Assembly: GCF_022682495.2 (NCBI RefSeq) | Contig: NC_071389.1 | Location: 63,200,239-63,264,238, forward strand | Reading direction: 5' to 3' | Length of the DNA: 64,000 nucleotides | Source: Desmodus rotundus | Taxonomy: Eukaryota; Chordata; Mammalia; Chiroptera; Phyllostomidae | In this document: in pieces, positions 23,341-34,802 of the stretch | Numbering within the stretch: the stretch's first letter is position 1 | How the letters are laid out: each line of letters opens with the position of its first letter | Translations under genes and position numbers: made by a program | The notes under the pieces: generated by a model | Databases searched by the model: none | What the model was told of the DNA's origin: nothing | The model's input: only the letters and a program-made list of their open reading frames with translations

Positions 23341-26291
23341 CACATTTAAACAGGGACTTATTTTGGACACCAGATTATATGGTTTAGTTTCTAAGATCAA
23401 CTGTAAAGCTGATATTTGGTCAATTTTGTCTTATGTTTTAAGTATCCTATATATGTGTGTGATTAAATTATCGTAGCAAAAATAAAATTTTGAACTTTTG
23501 AGTAATTAGGAAATGCCCCTACAGTGTGCTGATTATACTTACTGTATATTTTAATAATTATAAGATATGTTTTGCAATTAAGGTAATTGCCTAAGGTTAA
23601 ATAGCTACGAATATCATAGTAGAGACTGTATCAGCCAGAGTTCACTCAGCAAAACAGAAATTCACTATGCATTTCAACAGAGGGAATTTAATATAGAGAA
23701 TTGGTTCCATAGGTGTTGGGGAGTTGAATGAACAAAACTAGTTTGCAAGTCCCCAGGCCCAGAATCATAAAGCAGAGTATAGAAGAGTAAATTCGGAATT
23801 AAGAGACAATAACTTAAGAAAGGCACAGAGACCTCTTCATAAAATCTTTCTATTATATTTTAATATCATGTTTATATATATTTCATATTAAAAGCTTGCA
23901 TTTTGGAAACCCTTTTGTCTTCAGGAGGGCATCAGTGATTGAAGATGTGTTCTTTTCCAGAAAGGAAGACCGAACACACTAAGAATTTCACACAATTTAC
24001 TCTCACCTCCACTCTTTGTTAAAAATTTGATTTCAAGTTTGATTAGTCTCTAGAAAACCCTTTATTACACATGACTTTTTCAGGAATTAAAATTTGCAGT
24101 ATGTAACATGAATTAAAATTATTCCCTGCAATATAAATTCATTTTTGTAATCAAAAATTTATCTCAGAGTAAAATTAGAAGTGTGGCTTTTTTGTTTTCT
24201 TGCTGTTGGAACAGGTGGACTTGTAGAGATAAGTCTGTGTTTATTATGATTTAGAGGATACTGTGTTCAAATATATGTTCTCATCCTCTTTTAGAAAAGT
24301 GAGCCAACAGATTACAATTGCATTTTTTAAATAAAGAATAGCCTGGAGTTTTAAAGAAAGTAATTTTTTTCCAGATATTGGTATCCATAGCAGATGTGCT
24401 GATATGATTAAGACAACTCACAGTCCTGTTACAACTGTAGCTGTCCATTAAATTTCAGTTTATACAGTTTCCAATGAAGCCATAGTTGTTTGTTGGACTT
24501 GACTTTAACTGAGATATCCTGTCCTCTAATGAAGAATACTTGTAATTGTACTGAAAACATGCTTTAGCATTCAGCTTTTATAAAACAGCAGAACTACACC
24601 TTTTACCTAAAGGCATGCACTGGGAGAATTACGTGAATTGGTCACACACAGCACTATAGTGATTTATAGAAGTTAAGTAAATGTTAGTAGATTGTCTTAA
24701 TACCTTTAGAATACCTTAATACTTTTTTATCTGATGAGTTGAGGTTTTATATTATTAAAACATATTCTAAGCAAGCATTTCATAACATTATTCAAAATTT
24801 ATAGTTTTGTTAAATAAGGAATAACTTATTAAATTAAAAAAAGAAACATATTGGCAAAGTTTCATAGAAGTTCTTTGTGATGTATCTTCTCGTGTCATCA
24901 GTCCTGAGGTTTGAATTGTGTGCCCTGACTTCACTGGTATTTCAGGGTATGTTCGGTTGTTAGGTGTGTGAAGTCTGCACGCACTACAACCTCTGGATGA
25001 ATGGCAGCGTAAAAGTAGGCTCTTCAATTACCCGCTGAACAGAAAAAAGGTATCACATAGAAAGATCACAAAACTCTTAATTAAAATATCCTTAAACCGA
25101 ATGAAACTCACTTATTAATGTGTTGATTTTAATGTTGAAATTTAAAGTCAGCTTGATTTTCTGATTTATATTAATCATGATGAACCCTCCACAACAATCT
25201 TATATGTGTTGGTAATAGTCTGAAACACACTGAACTGTGTATAGAATCATTTTTCTTTATAATTTTACCATCCGTGAAACTGAGGGAGGCCAGCTAACAC
25301 GAGTTAAGAGCAGTGCAGATTTTCCTTATGAAATGCCAGCGTCAGATTTAAGCACTGGGCCCTTCGCTCCAACTGGTGTTCCAACTGGTGTTTCTTCTCA
25401 CGAGCTGCTTCCACACACTTCATTTAGCGTGGTCTGTGATCAGGTAAGTGCAGTTGCATAGTTAAATTATAGTGGTTTTGTGTCATAACTTACTCAACAT
25501 CTTGGAGATTTTAAGATAAGCACTATAATTGAATCACTTACTACTGATCAGTGGGAGGGAAGAATACAGTAGACAATGTTTGAAAGTAATAAAAAAGAGA
25601 CCTGATTTTCAAGACCTGAATGAAAACTAGTTTATCGAACTTAGATCACTCTCTCAGCTGGAATCAAACCCTGGAGGTGGATCAAGGTAGGTGGTATATG
25701 GTTAGAAAAAGGCATTTTTAAAACGATGGCATAATTTTATAGTAAGAAAATGAAAATAATAAAGATTCTGTTTTATAATATAACCCACAAGACTAAAGTT
25801 TAATAACTGGTAGAGGTGAAGGTTACATATCCTTAACTGAGAAGAATGGCAGGGTTTTTAATATATTTATCAGAATAGGAATAAGTTTTTTAAATGTTAA
25901 GAAATACTGCCTTAGATTGCATCTGAGCACTTTGTGGCGTGAACTGTTACCTCCCTCCCACTTCTGCCAGGTCTAATGAGATTTTTTTGAACAATAATGG
26001 ATCACAATCAAGAATAAATACTTTAAGTAGACCATTCAGATGTCTCTACTAGACAGGTGATTTTCCTGTCAGGGGAACCTCAGGTTGAAACTCCCAGCTG
26101 AGGTCATAGCAGCAGTGATTTCTAATCAGTGCACCGGGGAAGCTCAGAGTCCCACAGCGGTGTGCCTGGGTCAACTCTGACAGCCAGGTAGAAAAGCATG
26201 CTGGGCTCAAATCTCCCTCAAATCAGAGCACTTCCACATATTTTGGTTTTTATTTATTCAGTTTATTTACAAGAGACTTTGGGGAAGAAAT
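23341..26291. other. Intronic sequence; one LTR/repeat-like segment
   Basis: At about 23626-23850, ACTGTATCAGCCAGAGTTCA…AAAACAGAAATTCACTATGC resembles a common dispersed repeat that I cannot name. A 12-bp unit (CAACTGGTGTTY) is tandemly doubled at 25369-25392, inside a 74-codon frame with no recognisable product. The rest appears unique. Confidence 0.4.
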
Positions 26292-26307
26292 AATTCCACT
26301 GTCTTTA

Positions 26308-28876
26308 TATTTTTAATTATTTTTGCTAGTACAGTTGTCCAAATTTTTCCCCCTTTGCCCCTCTCCACCCACCACCCCTCACTCCCTGAGACTATTCCCC
26401 GCCATTGTTTGTGTCTATGGGTGATGTGTATAAGTTCGGTGGCCTCTCCATTTCCTATACTGTACTCTACATCCCTAAGGCTATTCTGTAACTACCTATT
26501 TCTACTTAATCTCCTCACCTCTTCACTCATTCCCCCACACCCTTCTCCCATCAGGCAACCATCAAAACACTTTCCCTATCCAGAAATCTGTCTCTCTTCT
26601 TGTTTGCTTAGTCTGTTTTTTAGATTTAATTGTTGATAAGCATTTATTGACATTTTATTGTTCATAGTTTTGATCTTTTTTTCATAAATAAGTCCCTTTA
26701 ATATTTCATATAATAATGGTTTGGTGATGATGAACTCCTTTAGCTTTTTTCTTGTCTGGGAAGCTCTTTACCTGCCCTTTGATTCTAAATGACAGCTTTG
26801 ATGGGTAGAGTAATCTTGGCTGTAGGTGTCTGCTTTTCATTACTTTGAATATTCCTTGCCAATCCCTTCTAGCCTTCAAAGTTTCTTTTGGGAAATCATC
26901 TGACAGTTTTACGGAGATGCCCCTGTAGGTAACTGCTATTCTCTTGCTGCATTTAAGATTCTCTCTATTTAACCTTTAGCATTTAAATTATGATGTGTGT
27001 TGGAGTGGGTTTCTTTGCATCCATCTTGTTTGGAACTCTGTTTCCTGGATTTGCATGTCTGTGTCCTTCACCAAATTAGGGAAGTTTTCTTTCATTATTT
27101 TTTCAAATTGATTTATAATTTCTTGCTCTTTCTCTTCTGGCACCCCTATGGTGCGAATGTTGGAACTCTTAAAGTTGTCCCACAGGCTGCTTACACTATT
27201 CTTGTCTTTTTGGATTCTTTTTTCTTGTTCTGATTGGTTGTTTTTTGTTTCCTTATGTTCCAAATCATTGATTTGATTCTCAGCTTCATTCATTCCACTG
27301 TTGTTTCCCTGTAAATTGTTCTTTATTTAGTGTATCCTTCATTTCTGATTGGATCTGTTTTATGCTGTTGAGATCCTCACTAAAGTTCCTTGAGCATCCT
27401 TATAACCAGTGTTTGAACTCTGCATCTAATAGATTGCTCCTCTCTATTTTGTTTAGTTCTTTTTCTGGAGTTTTGATCTGTTCTTTAATTTGGGTCATGT
27501 TTCTTTGTCTCCTCATTTTGGCAGCCTCCCTGTGTTTGTTTCTATGTATTAGGTAGAGCTGCTATGACTCCCTGTCTTGGTAGCATGGCCTAATGTAGTA
27601 GGTGTCCTGCAGGATCCAGTGGCATAGCCTCCGCTATCACCCAAGCTGGATACTGGAGGTGAGCACTTCGTGTGGTCAGAGTATATCCTCCTCTTGTAGT
27701 GGAGCCTTGGTTAAAGCTGGCAGGTCAATGCGAGGGATTTACCTACGCCAGTCAGCTTCAAGGACTGGCTGTGACCACTGACCACCAACTTCTGCCCTCC
27801 CTGGAGATCAGCTGTGCAGGAGCAGAGTGGTGGTGCTCTGACATGGTCTGTAGCTGTCCACTGGATGTGCAGGCTCTGGAATTACCTGGGTGGTACAGGC
27901 CAAGTTCAGCCGCCACTTATGTTCTGCCTGGGGCCCACCCTGCGTGAGCTATAGAGCAGTGTGGGTTTGGAGCTGGGTTGTGCTGGGTTTGGAGATTACC
28001 AGGCAAAGCCAAACTGTGAATACACTGGCTGCTGCTAGTGCTGGGCCTGGGGCCACTTTGCAAGAGGTACAGGGGCTCGGGATTCACTGAGACCAGTTAC
28101 TTGTTGCTGGCTTTATAGGACATAGGAAACTGTGAAGCATGAGCCAAGACTAGCCACTCATATGGGAAAGTCACAGTTAACAGTTTGGGCGGGCCCATAA
28201 GTTTGGTGGGACGGAGTCTCTGGGGATTTCTGGGGCCAGGCAAACAGTGTTTTGCCGGGTTGATGGAGTCTCAGATATGACACTGGCCTGCTGGCTCTGT
28301 GGCTCTGTGGGGGGAAGGCTCAGAAAGTCCTCTGCCCACCCTTCTGTCTGAGACAAAACTCCCCCAGCTCCTGCCTTGATGCCAGACACTTCAGTTGCTC
28401 CCTGTATGCCACTAGTGCCTTTCAAGCTGCAACCCTGGTGCTGGAGCTCAGAGGAAGTGAATCTGAGTAAGTCTGTGTGTTGGTTCTTTAAGGTGAACTG
28501 CTTGGTACTCCAGCAGTTTGTTCTACCAACTCAATCCCTGCTGGGTTTTGCAACCAGAAGTTATGGAGACTTTCAGGCATTAGAACCCTGGGCCGGGAGG
28601 TCTGGTGTGGAGCTGGGATCTCCTCGCTCCAGAAATATCTGTCCCGAATTTTTATCTACCACACATGGTGTGGGACCAGCCCATTTTGTGTCTTCGCCCC
28701 TCCTACCTTTCTGGATGGATGTGGTTTCTTTAATTCTGTAGTTGTCAGCCTTCCATTAAACTCAATTTCTGACAGTTCTGAGTAATGGTTGTTCTTTATT
28801 TTAGTTGTAATTTTGATGTGGTTGTGCAATGATGCAAGTCATGTTTACCTATGCCACCATCTTGACTGGAAGTCCC
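26308..28876 (-). mobile_element. Full-length HAL1-like LINE (ORF1-only L1), antisense
   Basis: About 2.57 kb flanked by a perfect 16-bp direct repeat AATTCCACTGTCTTTA (26292-26307 and 28877-28892). On the minus strand it begins GGGACTTCCAGTCAAGATGG at 28876, a typical L1-type 5' end, then has a roughly 1.3-kb 5' UTR. An ORF1 relic (27516 down to about 26670) and a short 3' UTR ending in an A-rich tail (T-rich 26307-26320 on +) follow. There is no ORF2. The total length fits HAL1 (half-L1), of which bats have their own families. The 3' UTR segment CTAGTACAGTTGTCC is shared with the bat L1 3' end at 52354-52622. Confidence 0.85.
26988..27516 (-). pseudogene. HAL1-like ORF1, broken
   Basis: It starts at ATG 27514-27516 with MRRQRNMTQIKEQIKTPEKE, the usual ORF1p opening. 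It meets a stop (HWL*), shifts frame and continues 27293-26988 as MNEAENQINDLEHKETKNNQ…NIRTIGVPEEKEQEIINQFE…KENFPNLVKD, the coiled-coil end plus RRM-like region of L1 ORF1p. Sequence further left (to about 26670) is the decayed C-terminal domain. Confidence 0.85.
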
Positions 28877-28892
28877 AATTCCACTGTCTTTA

Positions 28893-30369
28893 AAAACAAT
28901 TTGGATAAGCATCAAAGAACATTCCCACAAATAATTCCATTTTCCCTGTTGTGCTCAGTGTACTCAGCTTGGGAAACTTTTTTTTCTTAAAGAATTTTTG
29001 CTCTCTATTCTTCCACAAGAAGCTGACAACATTATTTTATTTACCATCTTGAAAATAAACTGTGGAAAAATTAGAAAATGAATTAAAACCTCTCATTTTG
29101 ATTATTTAAATAGTGGGATGTATAGTATCTGTTGGATACACACACATAATATACGCTTGCAGAGTCTAATGTGAGGAGGATAGGAAGATATTTTTAAAAG
29201 AATTTCTAAGAAGCAGGTACTTTGACTGGAACAGCCTGTGACTGAGATATTGCCTTCCTTTCCCTAGGGCTAAAGATAATATTGGCCCATCATTTTCAGA
29301 CTGGGTAGTTGAAAAGGATTATACAGGGGAAAAAAAACCTAATTTAAAAACAGAAAAGCTAATATTTATGAAGCTTACTGCCACCATTTTGTTATTTTTC
29401 TACTGAAAAATATGTTCCTGTATAGTCTTTTTTAACCTTTGTGGAAATCAGAGGCTACTTTATACAAAGGTTACAAATGAAAGTTTGTCTTGGTGTTTTA
29501 TTCCTAGTTGAAATATCTGGATACCCTTATTTTGGACATGAGAAACGAACCTTCCCAAGTGTTTTCTTTTAGATCGAATTTATTGTTTTGGGGATGGTGG
29601 TGCAGGGGATACGTGGTTGTTTTTGTTTGTATTTTGTTTTGTTTTGATGGTGATAGAATATGTTTGAAAGAAATCAATCAAAAACAGGGCTTGTCTGTGA
29701 AATAATAAATTATTGAAGGAGCTCCTGACCTAGATTTTCTACCTGAGATTGTTCTGTAATTTCCTTGACATCTGATACAAAATTATGGGTTACATTGTTC
29801 TTTACCTCTCAGTTCATACCTCTCCCTAGGCCACCTCAATTCTCGGGTCTCTCGCGTTCTTATATATGGAGTTACTGTGGGCATATGTTGGTTTAAAGTT
29901 GTTTTGTTTTTTCATAACTTACTGCAAGCGATGCTGTGCAATTTTGCCACAATCTTAAAGAATGTTTTCATTTTGTCACTGCTTTGCTCTGAAACATATA
30001 TATAATTATCATCTTATTTGCTGCCTAGTTAAATCTTAAACTAGCTTTCCAGACCTTATGTAGTCTTATTCCATTCTTTTTATCCTCTAGATAAATACTT
30101 TCAAGAAAATCTCGAAGTATTTGACCTACTAATATCCATTTCAGGATTTTTCCTGAATAACAAATTAATTTATTTGTACCTTAAGGAAGGTATGATCAAC
30201 CCTTCAGGGAACCTCAATTTAACTATGTAATGCTCTCCTTATACTTCATTGTCTCTTACATTAATAATAAGAAAGCAAAAATTTTACAAATGTGTCTTTC
30301 TTTATAGTATCCTGAATATAGAATGGTGCTATAATAGTTGTAACTAATTTTATGCATAGGGTATAGTGG
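28893..30369. other. Intronic sequence without recognised elements
   Basis: AT-rich unique sequence. A 65-codon frame at 29508-29705 has no features. Confidence 0.4.
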
Positions 30370-30868
30370 AAAGCCCTTAGCTTTGGGGGATACTTTTTAA
30401 GACCCCTACTGGATGCTTAAAATGGTAAATAGTACCGAACCCTATGTATACTATGTTTTTTCCCACACGTACATACACTTTATAGTTTCTCTTTGACATA
30501 TTCGAATTGTCTGCATCACAACGATTGCATTTTGAGCCATTATTAAATAAGGGTTATTTGAACACAAGTAATGAACTGTGGTACCAAAACAGTTCATCTG
30601 ATAATGAAGGTGGCTACTCAAGTGACCGAGGAGTGGGTAGCATATACATTATGGATTTGCTAGACAAAAGGAGATTCTCATCCTAGGCCGCACAGAGCAG
30701 AAGGACAGAGCATGAGATTTCATTATGTTACTCAGAATGGAATATGGTTTAAAACTTAAGAATTGTTTATTTCTGAAATTTCCTATTTAATATTTTTGGA
30801 CTATGGTGGAACTTGGGTAACCGAAACTGTGGAAAGAAAAACTGTGGATAAGGGAAGGGGGATTACTG
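30370..30868 (-). mobile_element. Tigger-family DNA transposon relic, non-autonomous
   Basis: GGGGGATACTTTTTAAGACC and AATAGTACCGAACCCTATGT near the left, and AACTTGGGTAACCGAAACTG…AACTGTGGATAAGG…GATTACTG at the right, are Tigger terminal sequences. A TA follows at 30869-30870. The left terminal repeat is eroded, so the start is approximate. The orientation relative to an autonomous Tigger is a guess. Confidence 0.75.
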
Positions 30869-30879
30869 TATTGAAAGTC

Positions 30880-30965
30880 AGCTCTTTGACTCTTGGGCCT
30901 TGTAAACTAAGAGTAAGTTGTTTCTCTGAGCCTCAGTGTTTTCTCATCTGCAAAGTGGAACGGGC
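30880..30965 (+). mobile_element. MIR fragment
   Basis: GTTTCTCTGAGCCTCAGTGT followed by TTTCTCATCTGCAAAGTGGA matches the MIR 3' core. It abuts the Tigger end. Confidence 0.65.
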
Positions 30966-30999
30966 CTGCGTCAGCAGAAATACTTATGCCCTTGTCCTG

Positions 31000-31103
31000 A
31001 CCAAGACCAATTGCATCAGAATCTGTGAAGTGAAGCCCCAGTGTTCATATTTTCTAAGTCTTCCAAGATGATTCTCATGTGGAGCCAGGGTTGAGAACCA
31101 CTG
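31000..31103 (+). mobile_element. MER5/MER20-like hAT non-autonomous element
   Basis: CCAATTGCATCAGAATCTGT and GATTCTCATGTGGAGCCAGG…TTGAGAACCACTG match the right half and terminal repeat of MER5/MER20-class hAT elements. Confidence 0.65.
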
Positions 31104-34097
31104 AACCAGGTCATGTACAAGACAGTACTACTCAAGAGTGTGGTCCTCAGGCTCCTGCCAGTCCACAAACTCCATTACAGGTCCTGTGTGGGGCTCGTGC
31201 CAGAATGCACATCAACTAAAGCCCTAGTGTGCTATTTAGTTGGGCTGGGTGGGTTTTTTTTTTTTTTTTTTTTTTTGTAGCAGGGCTTTATAAGGAAGTA
31301 ATGAATTTGATTTACACTGATGCACAAGCTCTTTATTTGGTCTTAAAGGAGCACTTCGGCATTTCTCTTTCCTAATTCTTAAATTCTGTGACTGAATACT
31401 TAATATATACTTGTTTAAAGTTTGCTAATTTGTCATTATTGCAATATTAATTAAAATATAATAAAAGCATGTTGATAATAGAAATGGTACTGTTTGAAAA
31501 GTTAAAACTACAAACGTTGGGCGGCAAATTTTAAAGAACAAATGAAAAAGATTAGGTGTCATTCTTTTAAAATGAAAATGTTCCACTCTACCACCATGAT
31601 GTTATAATTGAAATATTTTATGTCATAATTTACTTCTTCAGTGTACCGGTCTTCATTATCACAAGAGATAATTGAATTACACATTGTTAATTATTTAAAA
31701 TTATTGCAAGGTAGTTTTAAAATGTAAAATGTTCTGTGATATATTTAATAGGACTCCAATAATGATAGCTAAAGAAAATTAAGAAAATAATTGCTCTTAA
31801 GTGTATCGGTTAATAAATATTATTCTTCAGATAACTCATACCACAAGGATTGTTCATGAGTGGACTGAGAACCCCAGGCTCATGAGAAAGTTTTGACTAT
31901 TATAGAAAATTATTTAAAATTGATTATCCGATTTGAACTGTATAAATTTATAAAGTTCTTTATATTTAATGATAGTAGGATTGTAAACAGTATTGTCTTA
32001 AAATTAATTATTTGAATAACTGGCATGTCAGTTATCTTTCCCAACTCTGCATAATTTTATATGGTAAAGGTCAAAAATAGATTTTAATATTAAAATGCTA
32101 ATTTAATTGAAGGTCTGATTTGAACCACTGACTTCTAATTTTAAGGTCACTTTTATCTGTTACTGATACATTGTAGACATTCTTTTTTTATTTTGATTCA
32201 TTTATACATTAGTAAAGGAAATTATTTAATTGTTTCATCTCAGCCAGTATTCACAGACTGTCGTGGATTATCCAGATTGGCGGTGGCAGCAGCTCTTTTT
32301 ACTGTCGGGTTAATTGTCAAAGAAATCAGGATCCTCCATCCGTGGTCCTGCTTACTATTGATCTACTCTGATTTTTTGTTTTTAATAATAATGCATTTTG
32401 CATTTCTTTTCCATTTACTGCTTCTTTTTACAATTATTTTGGCAGTGAAGGTAGTCCCAATAACAGATATTCTTGGCCTAAAAAGCTGTGAAATATGTGG
32501 AAGACCACTGTAATTAAAAGTTTTGAATAGGCTCCAGATTAACTTCTTAGATTTTCTGGGTGAACAGCTGGTTCAATTTGACCATCTGTGATTACTGCCC
32601 TTTATAAAAATAATTTTCTTCCTTTCATCTGACTCATTCCCAGTCTTTAGTTTTTCCTAATCCATTTAGTGTGTTGTAAACCCAATGTTTTAATTGTGAT
32701 GAGCCTCTGGATTGAAAAATAATAATTATAAATACCATTGTTTAAATGCTTTAATAAGTTGTAGAAGCTGGGATTATATGTACTTTTGAATTATTATGGC
32801 TCTTTTTAAGATGTATATGTAGCTAGAATAATAAAATGAATCCCTATATATACTTGCCATCCAGCTATGGCAATTATCAACTCACATGCAATCTTATTTT
32901 ATCTGCACCTCCCCACCCTGTAGCATATCTCAGACCTTGTATCACTTTATCCATATTCCTCACAGGGGTTATTGACATGTAATTGATAAACTAGCATGGA
33001 TGAAGTTCCAGAACCCCGTTGGGTGTGCAGAAGTAATTGATAATACAGAATCTTTGCTAGAAGGAAATAGGATTTTTTTCTGCTGGAGTTCAGAAACTGT
33101 GTCACATAATAACTACATTACTGAGACTGTGCAGTGTATGAAATGCCCTCAGCAGCTTCACGATAAAACTCTGAAATTATCTTCTTTCTGTGATTATTCT
33201 TCAGTGCAAATTTTTATTTGAAATGGTAAACTTTTTAGTTTGCCTAATGCCTATTTCTGTTTTAAGTGAACTTACAATTCCTTATAATGAATAATAATAT
33301 TCAGTACCACAGTGAGGAATTACAAGCTTAATAGTGACACAGGAGTGGAAAAACATAGGTTTTACTGGTTTCTCAGTTGAGACACAGTAGCTGCGCTATT
33401 TGTATTACCTCTCTAATGAGTAATATTTTGCAAATATGCGAGGATTAATTTTAAAATATAAAGAAATAGTTCTTAGTCTTGATTAAAGCTAAAAAATGAA
33501 TACATCATCTACCCTTTAATTTGTTTCAAAGTGTTAAAAATGGAGTTAGTGGTGAGAATGGCTTAATGAGATACCAATGAAGAACATGGTAAGTAATTAT
33601 TTTATGACAAATGAAAATAAAACCTCTTTTAAATTGCAGATATTAGTATTACAGGAGAAGAGCCAGTACATAGTACATGGTAGAGAATCAGTATTCTGGA
33701 ACAGTTGGGTTTTTTTTCCCCCTTTAATTTTTGTGATCCGTGGCCTCCAGGGTAACTGTTATATATGGTTTTCTCAAATCCAAAAGGGCTGAAAGTAGTA
33801 AAGGATTGATAATTTTATTCTTCAAGGTGTTATAATTTTATTCATTATAAGATTTTAAATTATTTATTAAAGTTGTCCTCGAGTTGTAAATGTGCTAATA
33901 AGTGTGACTATTTAATAAACTACATTTTCAAAAATGCTACTTTATTGTGTCAGAATAAGACTTTAAGAAATCAGAATCTCATTTTGAAAGAATCTTGAAA
34001 ATTAAAAAAAACATTTCAAATTCTATCAGTTGAGAAACTATTACAGTTTCACCAAGTATTTGTATTAAGCTTTCCTTTTAAAAGATTATCAAAACTC
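31104..34097. other. Intronic sequence with a long poly-T
   Basis: T23 lies at 31254-31276. The stretch just before it (31104-31240) looks like another MER relic but is not assignable. The remainder is AT-rich unique sequence; frames at 32193-32513 and 33000-33221 show no protein family. Confidence 0.45.
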
Positions 34098-34286
34098 GGC
34101 CCTGGCCGAGTAACTCCAGTCGGTTAGCGCATTGCCCTTGTATGGTAAGCCCAGCTTGTGCTTCCGTCCCTGGTCAGGGTAGACACAGGAAGCAACCCAC
34201 GAAAGCACAAGTAAGTGGAGCAGATCAGTGTTTCCCTCCCTCCCTCCCTCCCTCCTTCTCAAGTCAATAAAAAAGAGTTATTAAAA
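34098..34286 (+). mobile_element. Bat tRNA-derived SINE (second subfamily)
   Basis: Starts GGCCCTGGCCGAGTAACTCC with GTCGGTTAGCGCATTG (tRNA-like 5' part) and CCCTGGTCAGGGTAGACACA. It ends with (CCCT)n at about 34231-34255 and AGTCAATAAAAAAG. The body after the tRNA-like part differs from the VES copies at 3093 and 45077 (AGAAGCAACC…AAGTGGAGCAG type), indicating a distinct subfamily. Confidence 0.88.
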
Positions 34287-34349
34287 ATTGGATCAAAGAG
34301 TTAAAGTGTCGTCATCTTTACAAAATTAAAGAGATAAAAATATGCATTG

Positions 34350-34802
34350 TGGTAAGCTAAATATGATCCCCCAGAACCTGTGACTGTTATTTTACATGAC
34401 AAAAGGGATTTTGCAGGTATAATTAAATTAAATACCTTGAGATGATTCTGAATTTGCTAGGTGATCCTAGTGTAACATCAAGGGTCTTCGTGAGAGGAAG
34501 TCCGGAGTGTCAGAGTCAGAAAAGATGTGCTGACAGAACCCACTGTCACAGTCGCTGAAAGAGGGGTGTGAAGATGTTATTACACTGTCTCTTACAGGTG
34601 GAGGTAGAGGCCAAGGAGTGCAAGTAGCCTTAGGAGCTGGAAGAAGTTTCCAGGCAATGCACTTTACCCTAGAGCCTCCAGTAGTGCACCCTTGATTTTA
34701 GCATTTTTAAAGTCCAGAACTGTAAGATGAATTTGTGTATATATGAGCCAGTAAATTTGTGTTATGAATAATTTGTTACAGCAGCAATGGGAGACCTATA
34801 CT
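34350..34802 (+). mobile_element. MLT1-type solo LTR
   Basis: GCTAAATATGATCCCCCAGA, GATTTTGCAGGTATAATTAA, ACCCTAGAGCCTCCAG, AAAGTCCAGAACTGTAAGAT and TTTGTTACAGCAGCAATGGG follow the MLT1 LTR in sense order. It is a diverged ERVL-MaLR fossil with no internal sequence. Confidence 0.75.

Noticed and set aside
25237..25461. 74-codon frame ending at GGTAAGTG (possible exon with donor)
   Set aside because: The end resembles a donor (CAG|GTAAGT at 25441-25448) but I see no matching acceptor with coding support or any known protein match. It does not fit between HS2ST1 exons 1 and 2.
28376..28741. 121-codon + strand open frame
   Set aside because: It lies within the 5' UTR (antisense) of the HAL1-like element.
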